Positions 36,068-50,586 of a DNA stretch of 64,000 bases are shown piece after piece (position 1 is the stretch's first letter; each line of letters starts with the position of its first letter). The notes under the pieces were generated by a model. It was not told where the DNA came from. It was given only the letters and a program-made list of their open reading frames with translations, and did not search any database. Source of the stretch: Agromyces sp. LHK192 (GTDB lineage: Bacteria > Actinomycetota > Actinomycetes > Actinomycetales > Microbacteriaceae); assembly GCF_004006235.1 (NCBI RefSeq), contig NZ_CP034753.1, positions 3,720,001 through 3,784,000 on the forward strand, given 5' to 3'. The translations under genes and the position numbers were made by a program.

Positions 36068-36871
36068 TCACGCGCTGGACGATGACGGGCTCGACGATCG
36101 CGATGCCGACCGCCGCTGCCCGAGCGCGAGCGCGTCGAGCGCGGACGCCCAGAGATCGTCGCTCATCCGAGCGGTGCGCAGCTCGGCGTGTGCGGAGATG
36201 ATGTGCTCGACACCGTCGAAGTAGGCGTGAACGGCGGCGCGCGCGCGGTCGGCATCGCGATCGACGAGCGCATCCGCGATGGGCGCCCAGGCGCCGCGGA
36301 TCGCCCTCAGCTCGGGGAGCAGCTCGGCGCCGTACCCGATCGAGAGCGAGGTGAGCTCGATGACGAGGGCGTCCAAGGTCCCGACCAGCACCTCGAGCAG
36401 CGGCTCGTGGGCTGCGCGCGCGAGGCCCGAGAGGAATGCCGCCGCGTGATCTGCATTCGTCGCCGCATCGGAGGCAGGTTCGACACGGCTCAGCTCGGAG
36501 AGTCTCTCGAGGTCGCCGGCCTGCGCGCGCTCGACTCCGAGTTCGACGACGCGTACATGCAGGTGCCGGCTGAGTTCGACGACGTCCGAGAGCGGCACCA
36601 CGCCGAGTCGCATGACGGTCCCGAGCGATTCCGACACCAGGGTCGACGGCATCAGGTGGACGAACGCCCCGCTTCCCTGACGCACCTCGACGAGACCGAC
36701 GGCGCCGAGCGCCCGGATCGCCTCGCGAACGGTGTTGGGGCTGACGTCGAACTCACCCGCGAGTTGACGTTCCGTCGGGAGGCGCTCTCCGTCAGCCCAC
36801 TCTCCGGAGAGGACCCTCCGGCGCAGTTCGTCGAAGATCTGGTCGGACGCCCGACGTCGCTCCAAGGTCAT
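36068..36871 (-). CDS. GntR-family regulator, FadR/FCD subgroup
   Basis: A 267-residue repressor. The winged helix is at the extreme N-terminus (DQIFDELRRRVLSGEWADGE, RLPTERQLAGEFDVSPNTVR, EAIRALGAVGLVEVRQGSGAF), followed by an all-helical FCD ligand domain (residues about 90-240). The C-terminus is a low-complexity Ser tail. Its first 80 bases overlap the end of the upstream esterase gene in another frame. It is last in a transporter-esterase-regulator operon and likely controls it through the TGAGTAACTCA palindrome at 39195-39205. FCD ligands are usually small organic acids, consistent with an MHS-type transporter in the operon. Confidence 0.92.
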   Translation of the reverse strand: MTLERRRASDQIFDELRRRVLSGEWADGERLPTERQLAGEFDVSPNTVREAIRALGAVGLVEVRQGSGAFVHLMPSTLVSESLGTVMRLGVVPLSDVVELSRHLHVRVVELGVERAQAGDLERLSELSRVEPASDAATNADHAAAFLSGLARAAHEPLLEVLVGTLDALVIELTSLSIGYGAELLPELRAIRGAWAPIADALVDRDADRARAAVHAYFDGVEHIISAHAELRTARMSDDLWASALDALALGQRRSASRSSSPSSSSA

Positions 36872-37805
36872 CGGGCCTCCTGCCGATCCGGTGCTCCGAT
36901 CCTAGGCGCCGCACGATGCCCGCCACGGTGTCGACGACGGTGATCGCCTCGACGAATACGCCGCCGAAATTGGTGAACGCGTGGGGCAGACCCGCCAGGT
37001 CGATCGAGGTGACGGGCACGCGATCGCGCCTGAGGGCGTCGACGTAGTCGCGGCTCTGCTGCGCGAACGGATCGAGATCGGAGGTGACGACGACGGCTTC
37101 GGGAACACCTCGGTGATCGTCCGCGCGTGCCGGGCTGACATCGGCGTCGCGGGCACCGGCCCGCTCCGCGAGGTAGAGCGAGACCACCCAGTCCAACGTG
37201 CGCTGCTCGCGCTCGAGGTCGAGCAGCTCCTCGGCGCTCGCGCTCGAGACGACCGGAGCCGAGAGATCGTACAGCCCGCAGAGCAGCACCTGCATGGCGA
37301 CCAGGTCCGGGCACCGCCGAGCGACGGTCGTGGCGAGCGTCGCTCCGGCACTGTCCCCGCCGATGCAGACCCGCTCCGGCGAGATCCCGAGCGCGGCGGC
37401 CTGTCCGGCAACCCACCTGAGCACCGACTCCGCGTCCGAGAGGGCGGCCGGGTGCTGATGCTCGGGAGCGAGACGGTAGTCGACGGAGATGACCACGCAG
37501 CCCGCCCCGACGGCGAGCCGCCTGCAGACCGGATCGGCGGTGTCGAGCGTGCCCCGGACGAAGGCGCCCCCGTGCAGGTACACCATGACCGCGCGGCCGA
37601 CCTCGCCCGGTGCGGGATCGTACCGTCGCACGCGGACCCCGGCGACGTCGAGGTCGTCGACGAGCTCGACGGGCGGAACCGGCCCGATGAGCGCGGGGCT
37701 CGAGGAGAGCGCGTCGCGGAAGCCCGCGACGCCCAGCGCCGCGGGGTCGATCGCGGCGCGTTCCAGGAAGACGCGCGCTCGCGCGGCTCCGTCGACCGAA
37801 CTCAT
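36792..37805 (-). CDS. Alpha/beta hydrolase, HSL-type esterase
   Basis: A 337-residue esterase of the hormone-sensitive lipase group. The oxyanion motif is VYLHGGAFVRG near residue 75, the nucleophile elbow VCIGGDSAGATLA near 148, and the acid/base residues VVTSDLDPFAQQSRDYV and LPHAFTNFGG. The family end lies near IVRRLG; a further 36 residues, basic and of low complexity, run 80 bases into the GntR gene, which suggests stop-codon loss. ATG 37805 overlaps the MFS stop (ATGA). It probably hydrolyses an ester, acetylated sugar or lactone brought in by the adjacent transporter. Confidence 0.9.
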   Translation of the reverse strand: MSSVDGAARARVFLERAAIDPAALGVAGFRDALSSSPALIGPVPPVELVDDLDVAGVRVRRYDPAPGEVGRAVMVYLHGGAFVRGTLDTADPVCRRLAVGAGCVVISVDYRLAPEHQHPAALSDAESVLRWVAGQAAALGISPERVCIGGDSAGATLATTVARRCPDLVAMQVLLCGLYDLSAPVVSSASAEELLDLEREQRTLDWVVSLYLAERAGARDADVSPARADDHRGVPEAVVVTSDLDPFAQQSRDYVDALRRDRVPVTSIDLAGLPHAFTNFGGVFVEAITVVDTVAGIVRRLGSEHRIGRRPDDLGATSGVRPDLRRTAPEGPLRRVG

Positions 37806-39178
37806 CGGATCTCCGCCTCGACGGACGTGGCGTCCGTGCGCGCGACGGCAATCGCGTCCGCGGGCTCGGCCGCGGCCTCGGCCGCGTGGAAGCCCGTACC
37901 GCGCGCGGCCGAGCGCTGCAGCACGAACGTGGCGACGAAGCCGACGGCCGCCGCGCCGACGAGGTAGACGGCGACCGCGAACCCGCTTCCCGTGGTGACG
38001 ACGAGGGTCTGCGCGAGAACGGGGGCCAACCCCCCGCCGACGACGTTGCCGAAGTTGAAGGCGAGCGAGCTGCCGCTGTAGCGCCACACCGGATCGAACG
38101 TGCGACTGATCATCGACGCCTCGGGGCCGAACATGAGCGAGTAGGGCAGCAACGCGAGCGCCAGCAGCACCAGCGACGGAGCACCCGCGCCGCTCTCGAT
38201 CGCGACGAAGAATGCGACCGTGACCACCGAGATGCTGATCGCGCCGATCCGCCAGATGAGATACGCGCCGAATCGGTCGGCGAGAAGTCCGGCGAACGGC
38301 GTGGCGATCCCGCCGAGGACCGCCGCGATCATGACCGCTGCCAGCACCCCCGCGCTCGAGATCTCCTTCGTGGGCGCGTACGACAGCACGAACGACGTGA
38401 AGATGAAGACCGACACGCTCGATCCCGCCTTCACGAGGATCGCGCTCACCAGCGTCACCGGCTGATTCCGGACGACCTCGACGAGGGGACGGCGCACCAG
38501 CGCGTGTGCGCTCATCGCTCGCTCGAAGACGGGCGTCTCCTCGACCTTGAGCCGCAGATACAGCCCGACGAGCAGCAGTACCGCGCTCGCGAGCAGCGGG
38601 ATCCGCCAGCCCCAGTCGAACAGCACGTCCGGCGCGAGCCGCACCTGCAGCATCAGCACGGCGAAGTTCGCCAGCGCGAGCCCCCACATCGCGCCCGACT
38701 GCGGGAAGGCCGCGAGCAGTGCCGCGCGCGCCGCGCGCCCCGACTCCATCGAGAGGAGCGTGGCTCCGCCCCATTCGCCCCCGAAGCCGACGCCTTGCAC
38801 CACGCGGCAGAGCAGCAGCAGCACCGGCGCCCAGATGCCCACCTGCTCGTACACCGGCAACGCGCCGGCTCCGACCGTGCCGATCGCGACCATGACCAAC
38901 GTGACGAGCATGATCGGCTTGCGTCCGATCCGATCGCCGAGATGGCCGAACACGATCCCGCCGATCGGGCGCGCGAGGAATCCCACGAAGTAGGTGCCGA
39001 ACGCGAGCAGGATGCCGGTCGCGGGATCGGATCCGGGGAAGAACAGGGTCGGGAAGATCAGCGCGGAGTACACGCCGAAGATGATCAGGTCGTACCCCTC
39101 GATGATCGCGCCGATCGTCGAGGCGGACACTGCGCGCCGGGTCCGGGCACTGGACACCGCATCACCACGTTGTGACAT
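37802..39178 (-). CDS. MHS-family MFS transporter
   Basis: A 458-residue, twelve-helix major facilitator of the metabolite:H+ symporter branch (ProP, ShiA, KgtP relatives). The start IGAIIEGYDLIIFGVYSALIF and the loop FGHLGDRIGRKPIML are diagnostic, as is RVVQGVGFGGEWGGATLLSM (TM4-5). Substrates of this branch are organic acids and osmolytes. The last 40 residues are a cytoplasmic tail. ATG 39178 has GGAG 6 bases upstream. A promoter (TTGCAG-17-TAGAAC) and an 11-bp palindrome at the start site lie just before it. It is the first gene of the MFS-esterase-GntR operon. Confidence 0.94.
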   Translation of the reverse strand: MSQRGDAVSSARTRRAVSASTIGAIIEGYDLIIFGVYSALIFPTLFFPGSDPATGILLAFGTYFVGFLARPIGGIVFGHLGDRIGRKPIMLVTLVMVAIGTVGAGALPVYEQVGIWAPVLLLLCRVVQGVGFGGEWGGATLLSMESGRAARAALLAAFPQSGAMWGLALANFAVLMLQVRLAPDVLFDWGWRIPLLASAVLLLVGLYLRLKVEETPVFERAMSAHALVRRPLVEVVRNQPVTLVSAILVKAGSSVSVFIFTSFVLSYAPTKEISSAGVLAAVMIAAVLGGIATPFAGLLADRFGAYLIWRIGAISISVVTVAFFVAIESGAGAPSLVLLALALLPYSLMFGPEASMISRTFDPVWRYSGSSLAFNFGNVVGGGLAPVLAQTLVVTTGSGFAVAVYLVGAAAVGFVATFVLQRSAARGTGFHAAEAAAEPADAIAVARTDATSVEAEIR

Positions 39179-39194
39179 AGGGACTCCAATTCAT

Positions 39195-39238
39195 TGAGTA
39201 ACTCAGGTAGTTCTATCACCAACGGCCCGAGCCTGCAA
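39195..39238 (-). promoter_or_regulatory. Promoter plus GntR-type operator of the MFS operon
   Basis: Minus strand: -35 TTGCAG (39233-39238), 17 bases, -10 TAGAAC (39210-39215), with a start near 39203. The perfect palindrome TGAGT-A-ACTCA (39195-39205) covers that start. Its GT-N-AC core fits FadR-subfamily sites, matching the GntR/FCD regulator encoded in the operon. Confidence 0.62.
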
Positions 39239-39360
39239 CACGCTCGGTCGCGTGCGCGTCGACCGGACGGGCGCGCACCGACGATGACGCACTCGTCTCC
39301 GAGGCATCCTCGCCGCTAGAATCCGGGCAACGGCCGCCGGCCGCCCGAGGAGGTCCGCGC

Positions 39361-39789
39361 ATGTTCGTCGACGTCAACTACTGGGCGGTCGTGCTCGCGA
39401 CCCTCTCGACCCTCGTCATCGGTTCGGTCTGGTACACGCCGAAGGTCTTCGGCACACGTTGGGCCGAGCTCGCGAAGGTCGACCTCGAGAAGGTCGGCAG
39501 CGGGGTCGGGGCCATCCTGACGACCGTCGTCGTGAGCTTCATCAGCGCCTGGGTCCTCGCGATCTTTACGCAGACCGCCTGGCTCGCGTACGGCGGCGGA
39601 TACCTCGTGCTCGCCATCATGGTCGGGGTCATGCTCTGGGCGGGCTTCACCGCCGCCCGGTTCATCACGCACGACGCGTTCGAGGGCAGGCCCCCGCAGC
39701 TGACGCTGCTGAACATCTCGCACGAGCTCGTGACCGCCGTCGTGATGGCGATCATCATCGGCGTCTGGCCGCCGGCCGGCACCGTCTGA
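39361..39789 (+). CDS. DUF1761 membrane protein
   Basis: A 142-residue protein with four predicted membrane helices. It starts with the family phrase VNYWAVVLATLSTLVIGSVWYTP and KVFGTRWAEL, has a central GFTAARFITHDAFEGRPPQL loop, and ends with a helix (TAVVMAIIIGVWPPAG). DUF1761 has no known function. It is monocistronic: TAGAAT (39317-39322) is a near-consensus -10, and GAGGAGG (39347-39353) lies 7 bases before ATG 39361, the best ribosome site in this part of the window. It converges on the methyltransferase gene. Confidence 0.9.
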   Translation: MFVDVNYWAVVLATLSTLVIGSVWYTPKVFGTRWAELAKVDLEKVGSGVGAILTTVVVSFISAWVLAIFTQTAWLAYGGGYLVLAIMVGVMLWAGFTAARFITHDAFEGRPPQLTLLNISHELVTAVVMAIIIGVWPPAGTV

Positions 39790-39820
39790 CGCCGCTGCGG
39801 CGCAGGCCTCGCCCCGCCTC

Positions 39821-41485
39821 TCAGCCGGCCGGCAGCAGCATCCCCGCGTGCACGAGACCGCGCACCTGCGGCGCGAGCTCGGCCCACAGCGCGTCGCGGT
39901 CGACGTCGAGGAGGTCGGCGATCGCGTCGTTCAGCACGCCGACCGGGAGCTCGCCGTCGGCCGCACCGACGAGCGCGACGAGCGCCGTGCCGGCGTCGAT
40001 CGTCCTGCCGAACCCGCCGCCCTGCCGCAGCAGGATCGCGGTCGGCGACTCGGCGCCGGGCAGGTGGTGCCGCTCCTCCGAGACATCCCCGGCCACCGTC
40101 GTCACCACCTCCCGCAGCGCGGCGTCGTCGAGCCCGTCGATCCGATCGGATGCCTCGAGCACCGCATCGAGGTGCACGCCGAGCCCACCCGGGTTGACGC
40201 CCGCCGCCGCGTGCACGCGCTCGAGTCGACGCAGACGCGGGGCGGCGCCGTCGAGCGGACGACGCAGCAGCACGTACCCGAACCCCACGCCGGAGACCCC
40301 GCGCGCAGCGAAGTCGTCGAGCCATGCCGCGTGCAGTTCCTCGAACGCGGTCGAGCCCGGCCGAGTCCCGCCGTCGCGGATCCAGGTCTCGGCGTACTCG
40401 CTCGGGTCGAGCTGCTCCCGTTCGATGACCCAGTACTCCAGGCCCGCCGACTCGAGCCAGCCGGCGACGCGGTCGAGACCGTCGTCATCCGCGCCGGCAC
40501 CGTCGCCCGCGTCGGGGCGTTCGTGGATCTCCCAGTTCGCGAGGAACTGCGCGACCCCGCCGGGCTCGAGGTGGTCGCCAGCGCCGGTCAGCACCTCCCG
40601 CACGAGCGCGTCGCCGACCAGCCCGCCGTCGCGGTACTCGTACGACGGCACGCCCTCGCGGCGCGGGGTGATCACGAACGGCGGGTTCGAGACGATCCGG
40701 TCGAAGCGCTCGCCGGCGACCGGCTCGTAGAGCGAGCCCTCGCGGAACTCGATCGACTCGACGCCGTTCAGGCACACGGTGAACCGGGCGAACGCGACCG
40801 CCCGCGACGACAGGTCGGTCGCGACGACCCGCTCGCTGAACCGCGATGCATGCAGGGCCTGGATGCCGCTGCCCGTGCCGAGGTCGAGCGTGCGCCGGGC
40901 AGGGCGCTGCAGGAGCAGCCCGCTGAGCGTCGTGGACGCCCCGCCGACGCCGAGCACGTGGTCCTCGGGCAGCGCTCCGCCCATCGCGAGCTCTCCGGGA
41001 TCGGAGGCGATCCACCACTCGCCCTCGCCCGCGGCATCCGCGAAGGCGTACGGCCGCAGGTCGACCAGCGCCCGCAGGTCGCCGGCCGAATCCGCCGGTC
41101 CGACGATGCCGAGCGCGCGGGCGCCGTCGACGCCGAGTGCGGGCAGCGCGGACGCGAGCAGCTCCGCGGGCTGCGCGAGTCCGAGCAGGAACGACCGGAC
41201 GAGCGCGGCGATGGCGCGGTCCTCATCGCCGACCGAGGCCAACGCCCGGAGCGCCGGCACGCGGTGCCCGCGCCGCAGGGCCTCACCCGGGTCGGTGCGG
41301 GCCGCCTCGGCCGTGCGCGCCCACAGCGCGGCGACGCCGTCGACGGTGTATTCGGCCGCAGCGAGATCGCGCCGCAGGCGCCCGACGAGGTCGCGTGTCT
41401 CGGCGTCGGGGTGGTCCGACCGCCATCGCGACGGGAACACCTCGCGTCCACCACCCGTGGCAGGAACCCCCGCATCGCCGCCCAT
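39821..41485 (-). CDS. Class I SAM-dependent methyltransferase, RsmC/HemK-like
   Basis: A 554-residue protein. An N-terminal domain of about 200 residues (LRRDLAAAEYTVDGVAALWA; GDLRALVDLRPY) precedes a SAM domain with RRTLDLGTGSGIQALHA near residue 225 and the N6/guanine-methylase motif IVSNPPFVITPR near 281. The NPPF motif points to methylation of an amino group in RNA, DNA or protein Gln. A further 200 residues follow, ending with a helical region. ATG 41485 has GGGGAGG about 6 bases upstream; the extension to 41578 is not supported. This layout is conserved in actinobacteria, to my knowledge without a proven substrate. Confidence 0.86.
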   Translation of the reverse strand: MGGDAGVPATGGGREVFPSRWRSDHPDAETRDLVGRLRRDLAAAEYTVDGVAALWARTAEAARTDPGEALRRGHRVPALRALASVGDEDRAIAALVRSFLLGLAQPAELLASALPALGVDGARALGIVGPADSAGDLRALVDLRPYAFADAAGEGEWWIASDPGELAMGGALPEDHVLGVGGASTTLSGLLLQRPARRTLDLGTGSGIQALHASRFSERVVATDLSSRAVAFARFTVCLNGVESIEFREGSLYEPVAGERFDRIVSNPPFVITPRREGVPSYEYRDGGLVGDALVREVLTGAGDHLEPGGVAQFLANWEIHERPDAGDGAGADDDGLDRVAGWLESAGLEYWVIEREQLDPSEYAETWIRDGGTRPGSTAFEELHAAWLDDFAARGVSGVGFGYVLLRRPLDGAAPRLRRLERVHAAAGVNPGGLGVHLDAVLEASDRIDGLDDAALREVVTTVAGDVSEERHHLPGAESPTAILLRQGGGFGRTIDAGTALVALVGAADGELPVGVLNDAIADLLDVDRDALWAELAPQVRGLVHAGMLLPAG

Positions 41486-41629
41486 GCGCCACCTCCCCGG
41501 CCATTCAACCAGCCCCGGATCGCTCCCGTCCGTCACACGGATGTCATCAGCGGCCCTTTCCCGTAACCCTCCCGTCATCCTCGCCGCTTACGTTGGGTAG
41601 CATCGACACCAGCGAGAGGGGAGGTCTCG

Positions 41630-41962
41630 ATGCACGAAGCCACGACACTCGAACGGCTCAGGCAGGACGCGCGCGACGAACTCGCCGCGCTCATCGAATT
41701 GCGTTGCCGCCTCGGCGAGGACCCGTGGGTGTTCCTCCCGGACCTGCCGTCCGTCGACGAGCAGGTCGTCGCGACGCTTCGCGAAGATCGACTGCAGGAT
41801 GAACACTGGAGCCGCGCCCGCGCGCGCGCCCACCACCCGACTGCCCGACAGGGCGAGGCCGAACGGTTCGAGTTCGAGATCCTGCGCGACATCGCGGTCG
41901 ACCACCCCGAACTCTCGAAGGCCGTGTGGTCGATGCTCGATCGCGTCACCGCGCCCTGGTGA
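41630..41962 (+). CDS. Small hypothetical protein
   Basis: A 110-residue, charged, probably soluble helical protein (DARDELAALIELRCRLGEDP near residue 12, EFEILRDIAVDHPELSKAVW near 80). I do not recognise the family. Coding is supported by clean signals: TAGCAT (41598-41603) as -10 and GAGAGGGGAGG (41614-41624) 5 bases before ATG 41630. Its amino-acid composition (Glu, Leu, Arg, Asp mixed) is that of a real protein rather than a shadow frame. Its last 17 bases overlap the convergent pnuC gene. The single Cys and several His are scattered, with no obvious metal site. Confidence 0.7.
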   Translation: MHEATTLERLRQDARDELAALIELRCRLGEDPWVFLPDLPSVDEQVVATLREDRLQDEHWSRARARAHHPTARQGEAERFEFEILRDIAVDHPELSKAVWSMLDRVTAPW

Positions 41963-42593
41963 GCTGCACCCGCCGCCAGGTCAGGAACCCGATGAAGGTG
42001 AACACGCCGTAGAAGGCGTACATCAGGGCCGACGCGTAGTACCCGGCGCTCACGAGCAGCGGCACGCCGACGAGGTCGACCGCGATCCAGATCAGCCAGA
42101 ACTCGGTCCACCCCTTGGCCATGCCCCACGTGGCGAGGAGCGACCCGACGAAGATCCACGCGTCGGCCCAGACCGGCTCGAAAGAGCCGAGCGCCCGGAA
42201 GATCGGCGTGAGCAGCAGCGTGCCGCCGACCATCGCCACCCCGAGGCCGACCCGCACCTTCCAGCTCGCCCATCGCGGCTCGACGGCCACGCCGCTCGCC
42301 TCCCGATGTCGCACCCACGCGACCCAGCCGTAGATCGAGACGACGATGAACATCACCTGCCGTCCGGCCTGCCCGAGCAGGTTGACCGGGTTCGGCGCAC
42401 CGAACACCGCGCCCATGAACACGGTGAACAGCAGCACGTTGCCGATGATGCCGACCGGCCACGCCCAGACCTTGCGCCGCAGCCCGCCGAGCGCGCTCGC
42501 CAGCCCGAACGCGTTGCCGACGATCTCGCGCCACAGCACCTGTTGATCGCCGATCGTCAGCGTCGCGGTGAACAGCCACTCGAACACGTTCAT
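41946..42593 (-). CDS. pnuC: Nicotinamide riboside transporter PnuC
   Basis: A 215-residue membrane protein with about seven helices. The family hallmarks are the repeated Trp/Asn-rich segments [18 protein letters not shown] and [13 protein letters not shown], and the late helix [21 protein letters not shown]. It moves nicotinamide riboside for NAD synthesis by facilitated diffusion. ATG 42593 overlaps the stop of the YyaL-like gene by 4 bases (ATGA), so the two are co-transcribed. No riboswitch-like structure is visible because the gene has no leader of its own. The 3' end overlaps a small convergent gene by 17 bases. Confidence 0.94.
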   Translation of the reverse strand: MNVFEWLFTATLTIGDQQVLWREIVGNAFGLASALGGLRRKVWAWPVGIIGNVLLFTVFMGAVFGAPNPVNLLGQAGRQVMFIVVSIYGWVAWVRHREASGVAVEPRWASWKVRVGLGVAMVGGTLLLTPIFRALGSFEPVWADAWIFVGSLLATWGMAKGWTEFWLIWIAVDLVGVPLLVSAGYYASALMYAFYGVFTFIGFLTWRRVQLTRAR

Positions 42594-44560
42594 GCGTCGG
42601 ATGCCCCTCCGAGTGCGCGCGGATCGCTCGTCGGCAGTGCGCAGACGAACGCCTCGCATCGGTACGCGAGCGCCGCTCCGCGGGTCGCGTCGCTGACGCG
42701 GCCCTCGAAGAGCTCGAAGCCGGCCGAGGCGAACCTCCGCGCCTGATCGTCGGTCACCACGACGGCGACGGATGCCTCCGCGCGGCGGGTCGCGTGGACG
42801 AGCGCACGGATGCCCGCCCCGACGTCGCCGACCGCGCTGCCGTCGATCGGCGCGCTGTTGTCGATCGACGCGGTCCCGTCCGTCGCGCTGTTCGGCACGA
42901 CCGTGACGACCTGCACGAGCGGCGCTGCGAGTTCGGTCATGAGTCGCAGCGATCCGCCGAAGGCCATGGGCCGGGGGAGTGCGAGTTCGGCGACCGAGGC
43001 CATCGCCCGCTCGGCCGCGACGCGATACCGGTCGCCGGCGCCGAGCGCGGAGAGCAGCCACGCCGCACGGGCGACCGCCGTGAGTCCCGATGGCGCGGCA
43101 CCTTCGGCGGGATCGGCGGGCATCGCGAGTCCGTGCGCAACGAGCACCGGGTCCGCGCCGCCCGGCACGTCGAACGCACCTGCGCCGGATGCCGCGCCCG
43201 CGGCCAGGGCACGATCCACGAGGGTGCGGGCCTCGACCGCCCACTGCGCGTCACCCGTTGCCAGCGCGAGTTCGAGCAGCCCTTCGGCGAGCATGCCCGT
43301 GTCCTCGAGCGCGGCGTGGGCCCCCGAGACGACGCCGTCCCTCGAGGCGCGCAGCACGGTGCCGTCGTCGCGGACGTGTTCGGACAGCAGCAGGCGCGCG
43401 GCCGACGCTGCGGCATCGATCGCTGCCCGGCCACCCTCGTCGTCGAGGAGGGCACCCGCGCGGGCGAGCGCCCCGATCGCGAGCCCGTTCCAGCCGGTGA
43501 GCACCTTCTCGTCGAGTGCGGGTGGTGCGAGCTCGGCCCGCGCCGCGGCATCCCGCCGGTAGTACCCGCCCTCGTCGCGCCTGCCGTCGATCACGCTCTC
43601 GGAATCCTGCGCGCTCGCGAATCCGCCCGACGGCAGCCGCATCACCTCGAGGAGGAATGCGATCAGGCCGCGCGCGATCTCCTCGGCCGACCGGTCGCCG
43701 GCGCCGTCCTCGACTGAGTCGACGTCCCTCGCCAGATCCGCGGACACGGCCAGCAGCAACGCGTTGTCCGAGAGCATGCGCTCGTAGTGCGGCTCCGTCC
43801 AATCGGCCCGGGTGGCGTAGCGGAAGAACCCGCCCTCGACGGGGTCGCGCAGGGCCGACGCACCCATGCGCCGGAGCGTGCGCCGCGCCAACGCACGGCT
43901 GTCGGCACCTCCGGCCGCGAGGAACGCGAGCACTGGAGCCACCGGGAACTTCGGCGCACCGCCGAAACCACCATGGGCGGTATCCTCTTCCTCCGCGAGC
44001 CGAGCAGACGCCGATCGCAGGGCCGTGTCGTCGGGCAGCGGCACTGCGGTCCCCGCGGATCCCGCTGCGGCGATCGCGGCGGCCACCTCGGAGGCGGTCT
44101 GCTCGAGCGCGCCGCGCCGCTCACGCCACGCTTCGGACACGGCGGCGAGCACCTCCCCGAACGCGGGCACGCCCTGGATCGCGCGCGGCGGGAAGTAGGT
44201 GCCGGCGTAGAAGGCCCGACCCAGGGGGTCGGTGAAGACGGTGAGCGGCCAGCCGAGCTGGCGGGTGAACGCGCTCGCGGCGGCGAGGTAGGTCGCGTCG
44301 ACGTCGGCGTGCTCCTCGCGATCGACCTTGATCGCGACGTACCCGGCGTTGAGCACGTCCGCGATCGCAGGATCCTCGAAGCTCTCGCGGGCCATGACAT
44401 GGCACCAGTGGCAGGTCGCGTACCCGATCGAGATCATCACCGGGACGTCGCGATCGGATGCCTCGCGAAACGCCTCCGGACCCCACGCATGCCAGTCGAC
44501 GGGGTTGTCGGCGTGCGCCCGCAGGTAGGGGCTCACCGCGTCGCGGAGTCGTTCGGCCAT
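42590..44560 (-). CDS. YyaL/Spata20-like thioredoxin-domain protein (DUF255)
   Basis: A 656-residue cytoplasmic protein. The N-terminal thioredoxin-like domain has the diagnostic [20 protein letters not shown] (CxxC near residues 51-54) and [20 protein letters not shown]. From about residue 230 comes an alpha/alpha-toroid like that of N-acylglucosamine 2-epimerases ([48 protein letters not shown]). The family is nearly universal but of unknown activity, with glycan or redox roles suggested. ATG 44560 is preceded by TACCGT (minus-strand 44568-44573) at 7 bases, so leaderless. It overlaps pnuC by 4 bases downstream. Confidence 0.93.
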   Translation of the reverse strand: MAERLRDAVSPYLRAHADNPVDWHAWGPEAFREASDRDVPVMISIGYATCHWCHVMARESFEDPAIADVLNAGYVAIKVDREEHADVDATYLAAASAFTRQLGWPLTVFTDPLGRAFYAGTYFPPRAIQGVPAFGEVLAAVSEAWRERRGALEQTASEVAAAIAAAGSAGTAVPLPDDTALRSASARLAEEEDTAHGGFGGAPKFPVAPVLAFLAAGGADSRALARRTLRRMGASALRDPVEGGFFRYATRADWTEPHYERMLSDNALLLAVSADLARDVDSVEDGAGDRSAEEIARGLIAFLLEVMRLPSGGFASAQDSESVIDGRRDEGGYYRRDAAARAELAPPALDEKVLTGWNGLAIGALARAGALLDDEGGRAAIDAAASAARLLLSEHVRDDGTVLRASRDGVVSGAHAALEDTGMLAEGLLELALATGDAQWAVEARTLVDRALAAGAASGAGAFDVPGGADPVLVAHGLAMPADPAEGAAPSGLTAVARAAWLLSALGAGDRYRVAAERAMASVAELALPRPMAFGGSLRLMTELAAPLVQVVTVVPNSATDGTASIDNSAPIDGSAVGDVGAGIRALVHATRRAEASVAVVVTDDQARRFASAGFELFEGRVSDATRGAALAYRCEAFVCALPTSDPRALGGASDA

Positions 44561-44632
44561 GCGCTCAACGGTAGTGACTCTCCGGAGCGGTCGGAACGGT
44601 TGCGCACGTCGAACCAGTGCGCGTTAAACCAA

Positions 44633-44662
44633 GAAGAGCCGACCATCACTGGTCGGCTCTTC
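44633..44662 (-). terminator. rRNA operon terminator
   Basis: GAAGAGCCGACCA-TCAC-TGGTCGGCTCTTC is a perfect 13-bp stem with a 4-base loop. It sits about 10 bases beyond 5S, and on the minus strand is followed by TTGGTTTAAC. It is the strongest intrinsic terminator in the window. Confidence 0.9.
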
Positions 44663-44671
44663 TCGAAATAA

Positions 44672-44791
44672 TGTCCGGCGGTGTCCTACTCTCCCACAGG
44701 GTCGCCCCTGCAGTACCATCGGCGCTGCGAGTCTTAGCTTCCGGGTTCGGAATGTGTCCGGGCGTTTCCCTCGCGCTATGGCCGCCGAAAC
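44672..44791 (-). rRNA. rrf: 5S ribosomal RNA
   Basis: On the minus strand the RNA starts near GTTTCGGCGGCCATAGCG, contains the universal CCGAACCCGGAAGCTAAG and GATGGTACTGCAGGGG, and ends ...TAGGACACCGCCGGACA, whose end pairs with the 5' end (helix I). About 120 nucleotides. Ends are accurate to a few bases. Last gene of the rrn operon, followed by a strong terminator. Confidence 0.95.
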
Positions 44792-44905
44792 TCTAGAACC
44801 CAGTTCACCCCCGGTGTTGTGGGGTGTTGGGTGGTTTCGGGTGCCTTCCCTGGTGGCGTGGTGCCGACCGTGGTTGGGCGTGTCTGTATTGAAATGTGTT
44901 GGGTT

Positions 44906-44939
44906 CCGTCTGCTGGGAACCACAGAGTGGACGCGAGCA
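44906..44939 (-). other. 23S processing stem, 3' arm
   Basis: This 34-base stretch of the 23S-5S spacer is the near-exact reverse complement of 48256-48289 in the 16S-23S spacer. In the RNA 30 of 34 positions pair Watson-Crick, 2 are G-U and 2 are mismatched. It would bring the ends of 23S together for RNase III cleavage. Confidence 0.85.
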
Positions 44940-45005
44940 ATTCTTTGAGGCCACACACACGGCCTTTACATGAATGAACACTTCGTGTGTGTGTAGTGAT
45001 TGTCA

Positions 45006-50127
<5,122 letters not shown>

Positions 50128-50360
50128 AAAATGATTCAACCAAACCCCCAAAAGAGGCCGGTCAAGAGTTGATCTCTGACTGAGAAACAATCATTGCTGA
50201 CTGTCCATCAATCCAAAGGAATCCCACCAACACCGAAATGCTGGTCGGGGTTCAATAAATTGGCATTGAACATAGTGCACGCTGTTGAGTTCTCAAGAAA
50301 CGGACGCACCAACCAGAACCAACCCAAAACCGGGCCAGCCCCCAGAAGGGCAACCTGTCA

Positions 50361-50389
50361 ACCATACCACCAAGCCGGCACCGATCTGA
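50361..50389 (-). promoter_or_regulatory. rrn promoter P3 (proximal)
   Basis: Minus strand: -35 TTCAGA (50384-50389), 17-base spacer, -10 TATGGT (50361-50366). It is the closest of three to 16S. The -35 matches the consensus at 4 of 6 positions. Confidence 0.55.
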
Positions 50390-50468
50390 ACCATTCGGTT
50401 GATTCGATTTCCGGACCGGATGATCTCGAACCCGAAGGCCGGATCAATCCGAAGTGATGGAGGTTTCG

Positions 50469-50497
50469 ACCTTAGGCTTGAAATCACCGAGTCGCAA
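50469..50497 (-). promoter_or_regulatory. rrn promoter P2
   Basis: Minus strand: -35 TTGCGA (50492-50497), 17-base spacer, -10 TAAGGT (50469-50474). Confidence 0.6.
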
Positions 50498-50586
50498 ATG
50501 CGCCTTCGAGGTTATTTGGCTAAGATCTTCACCCGCCGGCCCGGGCCCCGCTCTCGCGCTTCCCGGCCGCCGTGGCGACAAGAAAG

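Noticed and set aside
50356..50361. TTGACA on the minus strand as a fourth rrn -35 box
   Set aside because: The consensus hexamer is present, but no -10-like hexamer follows at 16-19 bases.
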